Shown: positions 1-8,678 of the stretch, one piece after another
Layout: every line of letters starts with the position of its first letter
How positions within the stretch are numbered: position 1 is the first letter of the stretch
Origin: Lentisphaeria bacterium
GTDB taxonomy: Bacteria; Verrucomicrobiota; Lentisphaeria; Victivallales; Victivallaceae
Assembly (NCBI GenBank): GCA_017508135.1
Contig: JAFVZN010000034.1
Location: 1 to 53,404, forward strand
DNA: 53,404 bases
Direction: 5' to 3'
Translations under genes and position numbers: made by a program
The notes under the pieces: generated by a model
Told to the model about the DNA's origin: nothing
The model's database searches: none
The model's input: only the letters and a program-made list of their open reading frames with translations

Positions 1-316
1 CTTGCGTCGCTCGCCGCTCGGGTCGAGTACAGTCGTACACTCCCCTCGCTTCTCGCTTGCAAAACACGACCTTGCCTCACACTGCATCCGCCGATAATAC
101 TCCAGAAAATCTCCCTGCGGCGGCGGGAGAGCCGCCTCGCCTCACACTGCATCCGCCGATTGCTTTTATCGGTGGAGGTGAACCCCTAAGAATCAAACCG
201 AGGCGTTTGCTCCTTGTGGGAGCAAACGTTACCCCGCTTTTCTCGAAGGGGGAGGGGCTTGGGGAGGGGGAAACCTCTTTTCCCGTGAAAAGAGGTTTCC
301 CCCTCCCCAAAATCCG
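1..316. repeat. Hairpin-rich non-coding region
   Basis: No convincing gene is seen here. A 22-bp direct repeat (starting GCCTCACACT and ending CCGCCGAT) occurs at 74-95 and 139-160. Hairpins lie at 119-136 (GGCGGC/GCCGCC), 153-179 (CCGCCGAT with ATCGGTGG), 204-228 (10-bp stem CGTTTGCTCC) and 261-308 (a perfect 21-bp stem). The density of palindromes and direct repeats resembles a REP or MITE-like intergenic repeat. The window edge cuts whatever lies to the left. Confidence 0.5.
261..308 (-). terminator. Perfect 21-bp hairpin after the ligase gene
   Basis: Left arm 261-281 and right arm 288-308 are perfect reverse complements with a 6-nt loop (CCCGTG). The hairpin starts 9 nt past the stop codon of the minus-strand ligase-like gene. 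It can act as a transcription end or mRNA-stabilising structure. No clear T-run follows on the minus strand, so a classical intrinsic terminator is not certain. Confidence 0.45.
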
Positions 317-2173
317 CTACATTTCAGAGGGAGAGAAGTCGCCGCGCAGCATTGCCTGATTTTCCGGGTGGTCAGCGGAATATTTCGGGTTGCGGGGGAA
401 GCGTTTATGAGCTTCTTCGAGCATTGCTTTGCCCTGTGCTATTTCGCCGCGCAGGCAATGCAGGCGTGCCAGCCGCCGGTATATGCCCGGGCGTTCCGGG
501 TTCAGTTTCAATGCTTTTTCATATTTTTCCTGAGCCAATGGCATATTGCCGCGGGAGAGATACCAGTCTCCGGCAAGTTCCGGTATCATTGCCAGTGACG
601 GGCGGGCGTTTTCCGCCTGTTGTTCAAACGTTTCCAGCGGCATTCCCAGAAAGCGGTTCCGGCTTTCTGCGCTTGTCGGAGAGAGATATTCGGTGAATTG
701 CGCCAGATGCCATTCGCCTTTCAGAACGGTCCAGTTGCTCCAAATGCCTGTTGCGGCGATGATGGTCACGGTTGTGAACAGCAAGGCGTGTTCCTTGCGG
801 CTGCCGGAATGGCAAGATTCCCCGTTTTCTCCGGAGAGTGCGCTGAAATAGAGTACTGCCATGCCAGCCATCAACGCCGGAATGTGCATATCGCAATCCA
901 TCAGGGCGTGCAGAGTGAACATCGTGCCGCTCCAGAATACTGCGCTTTCCCATGTCCGGCTGAACCTTGTCTTCCACAACTTTGCCAGCGGATATATCAT
1001 TGCCGCCAAAGCCAGAAGTCCGCTTAAAATTCCAGCTTGTGCCGCAAATGCCGCGATGATATTGTGCGGGTCTCTTGCCGCTTCGTCGGTACTGGAAAGT
1101 TTTATCTTCATGTGGCGGTAGAAAAATCCGCCCCAGCCGGAACCGGAAACGGGGTGTTCCATCACCAGAATCGCGCAGGTTCTCAGATAATCTGCCCGTT
1201 CTGCCATCGAACCCAGACCTCTGCCGTATTTGACGGCGAATACGGCTCCACCGGCGAGCAGTACTGCTCCTGCGATGATTGCCGCTATTTTGTATTTGAG
1301 TTTTATTCCGGCATAAGAAAACACGGCAAGTCCGCCGGTCAGCAGAAGAATCAAATATATGCTCCGTGAGCGGCACAGCAGCAGAGTTCCGCCCATGATG
1401 AGTGCGGTGACGGCGGTGAACAGTGGCACACTCACGTTTACCGGAGTAAACAATTTTCCCCAGCGGATGCAGTAAAAGAGTGCCACCGGCATCATCAGCA
1501 GCATCAATCCCGCCAGGGCGTTGGTCGAAGCCATGAACGACGATATCCGTGTGTCTGTCAACTTGGATCTTATTGCCTGGGGAACATAAACGCCGTCCGC
1601 GATCTGCTGTTCAACAAACGCCTTGAGTTCAGCAAAGCCGAAGAAGTATTGATAAAATCCGTTCAACGCCGTGATAAGTGTTCCCGCCAGCAGTGCAACA
1701 GCCATCTTTTTTCCCCAGTGCGGAGAAGCATGCAACAGCAGTTGACACGCCGCACACCACGCCGCGATCCCGGCAAAGTTGGCAAGTTCCCCCATGGCGA
1801 AATCCCGGTCCGCTCCGGAAGCAAAATATCCCGGCAGTACGGCAAGCAGCAATCCGGCACTCCACAAGGTGCAGAATATTCCGGAAGCAGTGTTGAACTT
1901 TCCGGTTTTGTTCCAAACGGCGATGCTTATTATCAGCAGCATGATACCGCTGAAGATGCCGAAAGAGTGTGCGGGCCAGGTTATCGTCAGATAATCGCTG
2001 ACATATTCCGGGAAGAAACCGGCGGCTTCGGTCATCGCCGCCAGAGTTCCCCACTTCAACGGCAGTAAAAATGCCGTAAGCGTCATGACGATGCCGCAAA
2101 GAGTCAGCATCCCGGATCGCTGCTCCGGCACTCCAACTCCCGGTTCCGTGAACTGTTTCTTCATGCGTTGCAT
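317..2173 (-). CDS. O-antigen ligase/polymerase-like membrane protein with C-terminal TPR
   Basis: This 618-aa polytopic membrane protein has about ten hydrophobic segments over the first 430 residues. It carries the DPHN motif followed by a hydrophobic stretch (DPHNIIAAFAAQAG) that is typical of the Wzy_C/O-antigen ligase superfamily. The last 90 residues look like two TPR units (YLSRGNMPLAQEKYEKAL and the one after it). The family joins or polymerises glycan chains on lipid carriers at the outer face of the inner membrane; the substrate here is unknown. The start lies 3 nt before the pepF stop codon, so the genes are probably co-transcribed. An ATG 9 nt inside (2164) is an equally possible start, and neither has a strong Shine-Dalgarno sequence. 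Confidence 0.75.
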   Translation of the reverse strand: MQRMKKQFTEPGVGVPEQRSGMLTLCGIVMTLTAFLLPLKWGTLAAMTEAAGFFPEYVSDYLTITWPAHSFGIFSGIMLLIISIAVWNKTGKFNTASGIFCTLWSAGLLLAVLPGYFASGADRDFAMGELANFAGIAAWCAACQLLLHASPHWGKKMAVALLAGTLITALNGFYQYFFGFAELKAFVEQQIADGVYVPQAIRSKLTDTRISSFMASTNALAGLMLLMMPVALFYCIRWGKLFTPVNVSVPLFTAVTALIMGGTLLLCRSRSIYLILLLTGGLAVFSYAGIKLKYKIAAIIAGAVLLAGGAVFAVKYGRGLGSMAERADYLRTCAILVMEHPVSGSGWGGFFYRHMKIKLSSTDEAARDPHNIIAAFAAQAGILSGLLALAAMIYPLAKLWKTRFSRTWESAVFWSGTMFTLHALMDCDMHIPALMAGMAVLYFSALSGENGESCHSGSRKEHALLFTTVTIIAATGIWSNWTVLKGEWHLAQFTEYLSPTSAESRNRFLGMPLETFEQQAENARPSLAMIPELAGDWYLSRGNMPLAQEKYEKALKLNPERPGIYRRLARLHCLRGEIAQGKAMLEEAHKRFPRNPKYSADHPENQAMLRGDFSPSEM

Positions 2174-2176
2174 TCT

Positions 2177-3949
2177 TTAGAGGTAAGTCAACTCTTTACG
2201 CAGTTCGGAGACGGTGTTTTTGAAGAATTGCAGTGCTGCCGCGATGGGTTCCGGAGTGGTAAGATCGACACCGGCATCTTTCATGATATCCAGCACATCT
2301 TTGCTGCCGCCGGCTTTGAGGAAGTTCAAATAGGCATCGACGGCACCTTTTTCGCCGGAGAGGATCTTTTCCGAAAGCCGGATCGCCGCCGACATGCCGG
2401 TGGCATATTTGTAGACATAGAAGTTGTAATGGAAGTGCGGGATGCGTGACCATTCCAGAGCGATGAGCGGATCGGTTTCCACGAAGGGTCCGTGATATTC
2501 CGCGTTGAGCTTGAAGTAGTTTTCGTCAAGGAAATCTGCCGTCAGAACTTCGCCGTCCCATGCGGCACGGTGGATGCCGAGTTCAAATTCGGCAAACATC
2601 GTCTGCCGGTATATCGTGGCGCGGATCTCATCGGCAAGGTGAGCGAACAAATATGCCCGCAGAGCGTGGTCTTCCGTCCGGGCAAGCAGATGGCGCGACA
2701 GCAGGAGTTCGTTGGTGGTACTGGCGACTTCAGCGACGAAAATCTCATAATCGGCGTAGTGCGGATGCTGAAATTTACGGGAATAGAAACTGTGCATGGA
2801 GTGACCGAGTTCATGCGCCAGAGTGAAGACATCATCAAAGGTGTTCTGATAGTTCAACAGCACATAAGGGAAGGTGTCGTAACAGCCGGATGAGTACGCG
2901 CCGGAACGTTTTCCCGGACGTTCCGGAACATCTATCCAGCGTTCATCCCACGCGCGGAGAAGGTTGCGGGCATAATCCTCTCCCAGCGGCAGCAGCGCAT
3001 CCTGAACCAGTTTTGAACCGGCGGCAAAGTCATACTCTTTGCGGCATTCGCTCACCAGCGGGCAGTGCAGATCGTACATATCGACCTTGTCAAGAGCGAG
3101 GACTTCGCCGCGGAGCTTGAAGTAATCAAAGAGACCGTCCAGATGTTCATGCACCGTGGAGATCAGATTCAAGTAGACCGATTCCGGAATGTTGTCCGGA
3201 TGCAGTGCGGCGTGAAGTGCTGAATTAAATTTGCGGATCTTTGCCGAGGTGACATGACGTTTGACGGTGGAGTCGATGGTGACGGCAAAGGTGTTGCGGA
3301 ACTTTTCGTAGGTCTTGTAGAGTTTGCGGAAGGCACTGCGGCGGACGTTGCGGTCGGCACTTTCCAGAAAGCGGCGGTAACTGCCGTGGGAAAGAGTTTG
3401 CATTTTGCCGTCATCGCCGCGGACTTTGCCGAAACGCAGATCGGTGTCGTTCAAAGTGGAGAAAACGTCGCCGGAAGTTCCGAGAACATCGGAAAGCTGT
3501 CCGAGAAGGCGTTCTTCCGTTTCGCTCAAAATGTGTTTCTTCTCCCGGAGAAGCTCTTCGATACTGCGCTTGTAGAAGGCAAGCTCCTCCGAAGCCAGCA
3601 GCTCTGCCATACGTTCATCGGGTATCGCCATGACTTCCGGTTCAAACCACGCTTCCAGGGGAGAGAGTTCAGCCAGCTTGGAACATATCCGGTCGACCCG
3701 CGCCCGGTTGACACCGACAGTGGTGTTTTCATCGGAGCGCAGATGGGCATAGACATAAAGTTTCTCCGATAAACGGGTAAAGTCATCATAAGTTTCGATC
3801 GCCGCGCGGAAAGTTTCCGCACTTTCCGCCAGATGTCCCCGGTATGCGGCAAATTTTTCTATTGCCCCATCGAGTTTGGCAAAATCCTCATCCCAGAGTT
3901 TTACGGACGGGTAGATCGCTTCAAGATCCCAACACATTTCTTTCTTCAT
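2177..3949 (-). CDS. pepF: Oligoendopeptidase F (M3 family zinc peptidase)
   Basis: This 590-aa protein has the full length of M3B peptidases. The zinc motif HELGH is visible in FTLAHELGHSMHSFYS, with the downstream glutamate in EIFVAEVASTTNE acting as third ligand. The N-terminal half is the helical lid domain of PepF. It is a cytoplasmic enzyme that cleaves oligopeptides of roughly 6-20 residues. It lies 23 nt after ftsZ and just before the ligase-like gene, on the same strand, so it probably shares the division-gene transcript. Nothing suggests a direct division role. No signal peptide is seen. Confidence 0.93.
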   Translation of the reverse strand: MKKEMCWDLEAIYPSVKLWDEDFAKLDGAIEKFAAYRGHLAESAETFRAAIETYDDFTRLSEKLYVYAHLRSDENTTVGVNRARVDRICSKLAELSPLEAWFEPEVMAIPDERMAELLASEELAFYKRSIEELLREKKHILSETEERLLGQLSDVLGTSGDVFSTLNDTDLRFGKVRGDDGKMQTLSHGSYRRFLESADRNVRRSAFRKLYKTYEKFRNTFAVTIDSTVKRHVTSAKIRKFNSALHAALHPDNIPESVYLNLISTVHEHLDGLFDYFKLRGEVLALDKVDMYDLHCPLVSECRKEYDFAAGSKLVQDALLPLGEDYARNLLRAWDERWIDVPERPGKRSGAYSSGCYDTFPYVLLNYQNTFDDVFTLAHELGHSMHSFYSRKFQHPHYADYEIFVAEVASTTNELLLSRHLLARTEDHALRAYLFAHLADEIRATIYRQTMFAEFELGIHRAAWDGEVLTADFLDENYFKLNAEYHGPFVETDPLIALEWSRIPHFHYNFYVYKYATGMSAAIRLSEKILSGEKGAVDAYLNFLKAGGSKDVLDIMKDAGVDLTTPEPIAAALQFFKNTVSELRKELTYL

Positions 3950-3972
3950 AAACGCACCTTGATATTGTAAAC

Positions 3973-5154
3973 TTACTTGCCCGGGTCGATTATCATCCCG
4001 CGGCGTTTGAATGTGGGTATATCCAGATCTTCGCCGTTGAAAAATTCCGGAGTTGTCTTGTCCATGATACCTTTGTCTACGGTATCAAGTTCCAATGTCT
4101 GCTGCACAAATGCGCCTTCGGCTTCCTGAGCTGCTTTGTGTTCACTGCTCCGCCGTCTGGAACCTGGAAGCGGTACTGCCGGAGCGGCGACCGGCTTGTT
4201 GGTGTAACGGACGGTCAGAGCGGTGATCTGGAGGATATCATCCCACTCACTGCCGGTTCCGGCACCGAGCAGGATCTTCCGGTCGGACGAGCGGTCAAGC
4301 TGGGAACTGGCAAGATCGAGAGCCGCCTTGGCATCGCCGAGAGAAAGTTTACTGCCGCCGATAACGGTGAAGACCACGGCATCGGCTTTCTGCAATTCCG
4401 CAGGTCCGCCCAGCAGTGGGGAGAGCATCAATTTTTCCACCGCAGTTTCCACTGCCTGCGGGTCAGAGGCGGAGGCTACGCCCACGCCGAGGGAACAGAG
4501 AGCGTGCGGCTTGAGCATCGACGAAAAGTTGGCGATGTCAGCACTGAAAATATTTCCGGCAAGCAGGATCGCCGACAGAGCGATCGCCGTCCGTGCCATT
4601 TCCTGATCGGCAAGCTGGAGCGCGTGCGCCAACGGTGTTTCTGCCGGAAGCGTGGAAAAGAGCAGATCGTTGGGCAGAGTGATAACACAATCAGCCAGCG
4701 GCAGGAGATCGGAACATATCCGTTCATCCGCCTGTTTCCGTCTGCCGTAACCTTCCATGGCGAAAGGCAGTGAGAGCATCAGCATCGTGGTGATATGCAA
4801 GTGGCGGGCAACACCGAGGACGACCGGCAATCCGCCGGTCCCCATTCCGCCGCCCAGACCGCCGAGTACCAGCAGCATTTTGGTTCCCTCCAGAATGCGG
4901 GCGAGGTTCGGGCGTTCCACTGAAGCGGCACTGCGGCCGAGGGTCTCATTGCCGCCGCAGCCGCGACCGGAGCGCAGATTCATTCCGGCGACGATGCAGT
5001 TTTCCTGCGGCAGACCGGATTCGGCGAGGCTTTCGGTATCGGAATCAAAGGCGAGGAGGCGGAGGTTTTCTGTTCCCGGCGTGTTGCGGATCTGCCGGAG
5101 TATACGGCAGCCGGCACCGCCGATACCGAGAATGGTGATATTGGCAGTATCCAT
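3973..5154 (-). CDS. ftsZ: Divergent FtsZ cell-division GTPase
   Basis: This 393-aa tubulin-family protein has the T1 loop GIGGAGC at residues 11-16 and ends in DLDIPTFKRRG, which matches the conserved FtsZ tail that binds FtsA. The tubulin signature reads GGGMGTG (101-107) in place of GGGTGTG. The T7 synergy loop reads SADIAN (204-209) in place of NxDFAD, so one of the two catalytic acidic residues (E. coli D212) is Asn and the leading Asn is Ser. FtsZ polymerises with GTP into the division ring, and the active site forms between T7 of one subunit and the nucleotide pocket of the next. The gene follows ftsA after 3 nt, which supports a division role. The substitutions suggest weak or altered GTP hydrolysis. 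Confidence 0.88.
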   Translation of the reverse strand: MDTANITILGIGGAGCRILRQIRNTPGTENLRLLAFDSDTESLAESGLPQENCIVAGMNLRSGRGCGGNETLGRSAASVERPNLARILEGTKMLLVLGGLGGGMGTGGLPVVLGVARHLHITTMLMLSLPFAMEGYGRRKQADERICSDLLPLADCVITLPNDLLFSTLPAETPLAHALQLADQEMARTAIALSAILLAGNIFSADIANFSSMLKPHALCSLGVGVASASDPQAVETAVEKLMLSPLLGGPAELQKADAVVFTVIGGSKLSLGDAKAALDLASSQLDRSSDRKILLGAGTGSEWDDILQITALTVRYTNKPVAAPAVPLPGSRRRSSEHKAAQEAEGAFVQQTLELDTVDKGIMDKTTPEFFNGEDLDIPTFKRRGMIIDPGK

Positions 5155-5157
5155 AGA

Positions 5158-6378
5158 TCAATTTCCTCCGTCGCGGCTGAATTTACTGAAAATACGTTCA
5201 AACATCGTGGGACGTTTTTGAACTTCGACAAACTCCGGTGCGAGTGTCAATGCACCCCAAACTGCGCTGTACTGCGGTTTTTCCAGCGAAATGGTTCCCG
5301 GCTTGATCGGAACGACCGCCCGGCACGGGATATCAAATTCGGCAGTGAAGATCTCTTTTACCGGCGGATAAAGCGCGCCGCCGCCGGTGAGCAATCCACC
5401 GGCACCGAGCGTGTTCAAACTGTGTTTGACCGGAATTTTGCTCCGGACAACGCTCATAAGTTCCCGCAGCCGTGCGTCGATGATACATTCGCAGCTGCTG
5501 ACCGGTATCTTCCGGACGTGGCGGGGACGGAGCTGGATCTCAATGAATTCGGTTTGATTTTTGATCGCCTCGGCGATGGTGGCATCGCGCAGCAGGGAAC
5601 GGCACTTTTCTATCGGGAGCGACAAGCCGATGGCGAGATCGTTGGCAACGTGTTCCATGCCGACCCGGATAACGCCGGATTCGCGGACACCGCCGTCGAT
5701 ATTCAGCAGATATTCGGTGGTACCGGCACCGATATCCAGCAGAAGAAAGCCGTTCTGCTGGTCGTCGTCATCCACGGAACCGTTGACATCTGCCAGCGGA
5801 GCGAATACCGGTTCGACCCGGGCATTTTCAAAACCGGCTTCACGGAGTGCCTGAACGAAAGTTTCCAGACGGCGGGTGTTGGCACTGACGATGTGGACTT
5901 CGGCTTCGAGGTATTTTCCGGATTGACCGCAGGGTTCGACGACATGGCGTTTGTCCAGAGTGAAACTTGAGGTACACAAGTTTATGATCTCGCGGTCATT
6001 GACGTAGGCGATGCGCCGGGCGGCTTCGCTGACGGCGTTCTTCTCGTTATCGGTGACGATGCCGTTGGCGGTGTTGACGGAAACTCCGGCAAGTTCCTGA
6101 TGGGATTCGATACCGCCGCCGGTGGCGACGACGGTGATGATCTGGCAATCGGAAAGGTCACAGTCTGCTTTCTTTTCTGCCAGTTCAAATGCTTTTCTCA
6201 GGGCATTGACGGTGCGTTCCATATCGGAGATCTCGCCTTTGACCACTGCTCCGGCGGAGGGAACTTCTCCGTGACCGATAAGTTCCATACGGCCGTTGGA
6301 CATGACTTCACCGATAAGCACGCAGATCTTGGAAGTGCCGAACTCCACTGCACTGACAATATTTCGGTTGGAAAACAT
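5158..6378 (-). CDS. ftsA: FtsA cell-division actin-like protein
   Basis: This 406-aa protein has the actin-fold ATP motifs: FGTSKICVLIGEV near the N-terminus, LLDIGAGTTEYLL in the middle and LLTGGGALYPPV in the last third. The C-terminus (MFERIFSKFSRDGGN) forms a short amphipathic helix like the membrane-targeting sequence of FtsA. FtsA tethers FtsZ filaments to the inner membrane and recruits later division proteins. It is immediately upstream of ftsZ in the standard order, but no ftsQ or mur genes flank it, so the usual dcw cluster is dispersed. A sigma-70-type promoter sits 47-74 nt upstream. Confidence 0.95.
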   Translation of the reverse strand: MFSNRNIVSAVEFGTSKICVLIGEVMSNGRMELIGHGEVPSAGAVVKGEISDMERTVNALRKAFELAEKKADCDLSDCQIITVVATGGGIESHQELAGVSVNTANGIVTDNEKNAVSEAARRIAYVNDREIINLCTSSFTLDKRHVVEPCGQSGKYLEAEVHIVSANTRRLETFVQALREAGFENARVEPVFAPLADVNGSVDDDDQQNGFLLLDIGAGTTEYLLNIDGGVRESGVIRVGMEHVANDLAIGLSLPIEKCRSLLRDATIAEAIKNQTEFIEIQLRPRHVRKIPVSSCECIIDARLRELMSVVRSKIPVKHSLNTLGAGGLLTGGGALYPPVKEIFTAEFDIPCRAVVPIKPGTISLEKPQYSAVWGALTLAPEFVEVQKRPTMFERIFSKFSRDGGN

Positions 6379-6424
6379 GATTTTTCTGCTGTTAGTTGTT
6401 GATAAATATAAATACTTGAAAGGA

Positions 6425-6452
6425 AATATATCACGTTTGTCCGATTATTCAA
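6425..6452 (-). promoter_or_regulatory. Promoter of ftsA-ftsZ
   Basis: On the minus strand a -35 box TTGAAT (6447-6452) is followed by a 16-bp spacer and a -10 box TATATT (6425-6430). It lies in the gap between the lipoprotein gene and ftsA. The same box and spacer pattern recurs in front of many genes in this window. Confidence 0.6.
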
Positions 6453-6480
6453 GGCGCGGTACAAAAAAAGTCTGTGTCTT

Positions 6481-6957
6481 TTAAAATCTCTGGAAGAAAA
6501 ATCCGGATACGGCGGCGTTACCGTTTTCGCAATATATACGGACGGAGAGGAGGATTTCGCGGACACCGGGAGCTGCGGCACCGTTTTTACCGGGGGAGGT
6601 GAAAGTGATCTTCCACAGATAATCCCGGAGTTTTCCCTGATTCAAAAAGGTGATGTAGTGCAATTTTTCCGGTTTGCCGTAAAGTTTCATCATCGCCTCG
6701 CGCAGTTTCTTGAAATGCTCTTCCGACATTTTGCTTTTGGAGTTGGCGGGAAAGACCTGGGCGAAGTGGGAAAATTCTCCTGAGATGAGAGATTTTTCAA
6801 AGCCGGAAGCGAATGCGGAAGCCACGGCAAGGGCGCGCTGTTCGTTTTCTTTATTGAAATTTTCCAGTACCGGAGCTTTTTCTTTCGGCGGAGTTTTGGA
6901 TGAAACGCAGCCGCATACCAGCAAAAGTGCGCTGCCGAGGAGGAGGATATTCTTCAT
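6481..6957 (-). CDS. Small putative lipoprotein
   Basis: This 158-aa protein starts with a signal peptide and a lipobox-like LLLVCGC, so Cys17 is the probable lipidation site. The mature part is alpha/beta in character, with a helical stretch (EEHFKKLREAMMKLYGKPEKL) and a final beta-rich part (VREILLSVRIYCENGNAAVSGFFF). It resembles small secreted proteins with a nuclear-transport-factor-like or DUF3887-like fold, but that is a guess. It follows mutM by 33 nt and has a good Shine-Dalgarno (AAGGTAAG). Its function is unknown. Confidence 0.7.
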   Translation of the reverse strand: MKNILLLGSALLLVCGCVSSKTPPKEKAPVLENFNKENEQRALAVASAFASGFEKSLISGEFSHFAQVFPANSKSKMSEEHFKKLREAMMKLYGKPEKLHYITFLNQGKLRDYLWKITFTSPGKNGAAAPGVREILLSVRIYCENGNAAVSGFFFQRF

Positions 6958-6990
6958 TTTGCTTACCTTTTGTAGAGTTGTAAAGTGCAG

Positions 6991-7815
6991 TTATTTCTGG
7001 CATTGGGGGCAGAAGAAGGAGTTTCTGCCGCCGAGACGGACGGAGGAAACCGGTGTGCCGCAGTGCGGACACGGGATCCCTGCTTTACCGTATATTTGCA
7101 GTTCCTGAACGAATTTCCCTTCACTGCCGTCGACATTTTGAAAATCGGATATGGTCGTGCCGCCGCATTCAATGGCGCGGAGCAGAACTTTTTTGGCAGT
7201 TCCGGCGATGGCATCGCACTCTGAACGGGTGACATCGCAGGCTTTTCTGGTCGGCGCAACACGGCAGATAAAGAGGGTCTCATTGGCGTAAATATTGCCG
7301 ATGCCGACCACGATGGAGTTGTCCATCAGGGCGGTTTTTACCGGAGATGAACGCTTCCGGAACGCGGCAAAGAGAACTCCGCCGTTGAACTCTTCCGAGA
7401 GAGGTTCCACTCCGAGTTTGTCCAGTACGGCGGGAAAACTGCCGTTGGCACAGCCGGGATGGAGTTCCAGCAGACTGAAACGCCGCGTACACTCAAAACG
7501 GAAGATATTGCCGTCGGAAAGATGGATGAAAACGTGTTCATGCTTGCGTTTGGGAACGGATGCCGGTTCCAAACGCACCACGCCGGACATCCCGAAATGC
7601 ATCAGTAATCCCCGGGTATCATCCAGTTCGGCAACCAGATAACGCCCGCGGCGGCGGACATCGACGATGGTTTTTCCTTCCAGTGCGGCATCGGCAAGCG
7701 GCAGCAATGAAGTGCGCATCATGGGAGAAAAAACTTCGACTTTGCAAATGGATCTTCCGCACATGGCGCGCTTGAGTGCGCGTCCGATATTTTCAGCTTC
7801 CGGCAGTTCCGGCAT
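6991..7815 (-). CDS. mutM: Formamidopyrimidine-DNA glycosylase (Fpg/MutM)
   Basis: This 274-aa protein begins MPELPEAENIGR, giving the catalytic Pro2 and Glu3. The H2TH region is in VVGIGNIYANETLF. The C-terminal zinc finger has four cysteines (CPHCG and CPQCQ) with the conserved GR before the second pair. The enzyme removes 8-oxoguanine and formamidopyrimidines from DNA and then nicks the abasic site. It is the first gene of a minus-strand unit that continues into the lipoprotein gene. Confidence 0.96.
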   Translation of the reverse strand: MPELPEAENIGRALKRAMCGRSICKVEVFSPMMRTSLLPLADAALEGKTIVDVRRRGRYLVAELDDTRGLLMHFGMSGVVRLEPASVPKRKHEHVFIHLSDGNIFRFECTRRFSLLELHPGCANGSFPAVLDKLGVEPLSEEFNGGVLFAAFRKRSSPVKTALMDNSIVVGIGNIYANETLFICRVAPTRKACDVTRSECDAIAGTAKKVLLRAIECGGTTISDFQNVDGSEGKFVQELQIYGKAGIPCPHCGTPVSSVRLGGRNSFFCPQCQK

Positions 7816-7865
7816 AATGGTTCCCTTACGGTTTTTGAAAAGTTGGGTATTGAAAATTCAACTAT

Positions 7866-7893
7866 AACATAGCATACAAGTGCGATTTTTCAA
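7866..7893 (-). promoter_or_regulatory. Promoter of mutM
   Basis: Read on the minus strand, TTGAAA (7888-7893), a 16-bp spacer and TATGTT (7866-7871) form a sigma-70-like promoter about 50 nt upstream of the mutM start. Confidence 0.55.
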
Positions 7894-7909
7894 GAGTTTT
7901 TGCCAGCGT

Positions 7910-7957
7910 AAACAGTGACAAAAAACACTGTTTTTGAAAAATTATGGGATATCTGTG
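7910..7957 (+). repeat. Solo right end of a short mobile repeat family
   Basis: These 48 bp match 39318-39365 at 47 positions. They contain a small hairpin (AAACAGTG/CACTGTTT) and the family's right terminus TTATGGGATATCTGTG (7942-7957). No left terminus is found between here and mutM, so this looks like a truncated or solo copy. It lies between divergent mutM and the XRE regulator gene. Confidence 0.7.
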
Positions 7958-8020
7958 AGTTTTTGCGGACTTTTGATTTTTGGCAGATACACTTTTTTGC
8001 ATATTTCTTTGCCGGTGAAT

Positions 8021-8049
8021 TTGAAAATTGGGTAAAAAACACCTATATT
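8021..8049 (+). promoter_or_regulatory. Promoter of the XRE-cupin regulator
   Basis: TTGAAA (8021-8026), a 17-bp spacer and TATATT (8044-8049) lie 45 nt before the ATG. A Shine-Dalgarno AAAGGAG is at 8076-8082. Confidence 0.65.
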
Positions 8050-8093
8050 ATCAAAATGATGTTTAAATTGTAACCAAAGGAGTATAAACCTTT

Positions 8094-8678
8094 ATGAGTG
8101 GAGTTGACGTCCGGATCGGAGCCAGATTGAAAAATCTCCGGTTGCGCAGTGATATTTCTCTGCGCGGTCTTGCGCAGAAAGCAGGGGTTTCTGTCAGTTA
8201 CCTGTCAGCAGTGGAAAAAGATTCCGCTTCTCCCACGCTGGCTACTCTCCGCCGGATATTGGCGGCATTGGATACCAACTTTATCAAATTTTTCAGCGAT
8301 GAAGAGGATAATACCGAACAGTATTTCTTCCGTAAAAGCGGTATGCGTACCGTGGTCGACCGTGACCGGGAATATACGTTCATCCTGCCGCAGCGGGATG
8401 ATATCGGCATCGAGTTTATGGATGAGAACTACTTTTACGGAGATACGGTTCCGGAGTTTGAAACGATGGAAAACGATTTTTCCGGCTATGTCATCTCTGG
8501 AAAAATAATCGTTGAAGTCGGCGATGAACCTCCCACTCATCTGGACAGCGGCGATGCCTTCTACGTTCCCCGCGGCACGGCGATGCGCGGCTATTGTGAA
8601 AAAGGTGAACGCGCGCGGCTGCTCACCGTGCTTTACCGGAAAAAAGCCTCTTCCGACACCGAAGTCAAGCCAGAATAA
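8094..8678 (+). CDS. XRE-family regulator with cupin sensor domain
   Basis: This 194-aa protein has an N-terminal XRE helix-turn-helix (residues about 8-62, with the core SLRGLAQKAGVSVSYLSAVE). A C-terminal cupin barrel includes HLDSGDAFYVPRGTAMRGY. This architecture (PuuR/SutR type) senses a small ligand or metal and represses nearby genes. The ligand is unknown. The 3' end overlaps the end of the convergent terminase gene by 14 bp. It may therefore be a host gene abutting the phage cassette or a regulator belonging to it. Confidence 0.88.
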   Translation: MSGVDVRIGARLKNLRLRSDISLRGLAQKAGVSVSYLSAVEKDSASPTLATLRRILAALDTNFIKFFSDEEDNTEQYFFRKSGMRTVVDRDREYTFILPQRDDIGIEFMDENYFYGDTVPEFETMENDFSGYVISGKIIVEVGDEPPTHLDSGDAFYVPRGTAMRGYCEKGERARLLTVLYRKKASSDTEVKPE

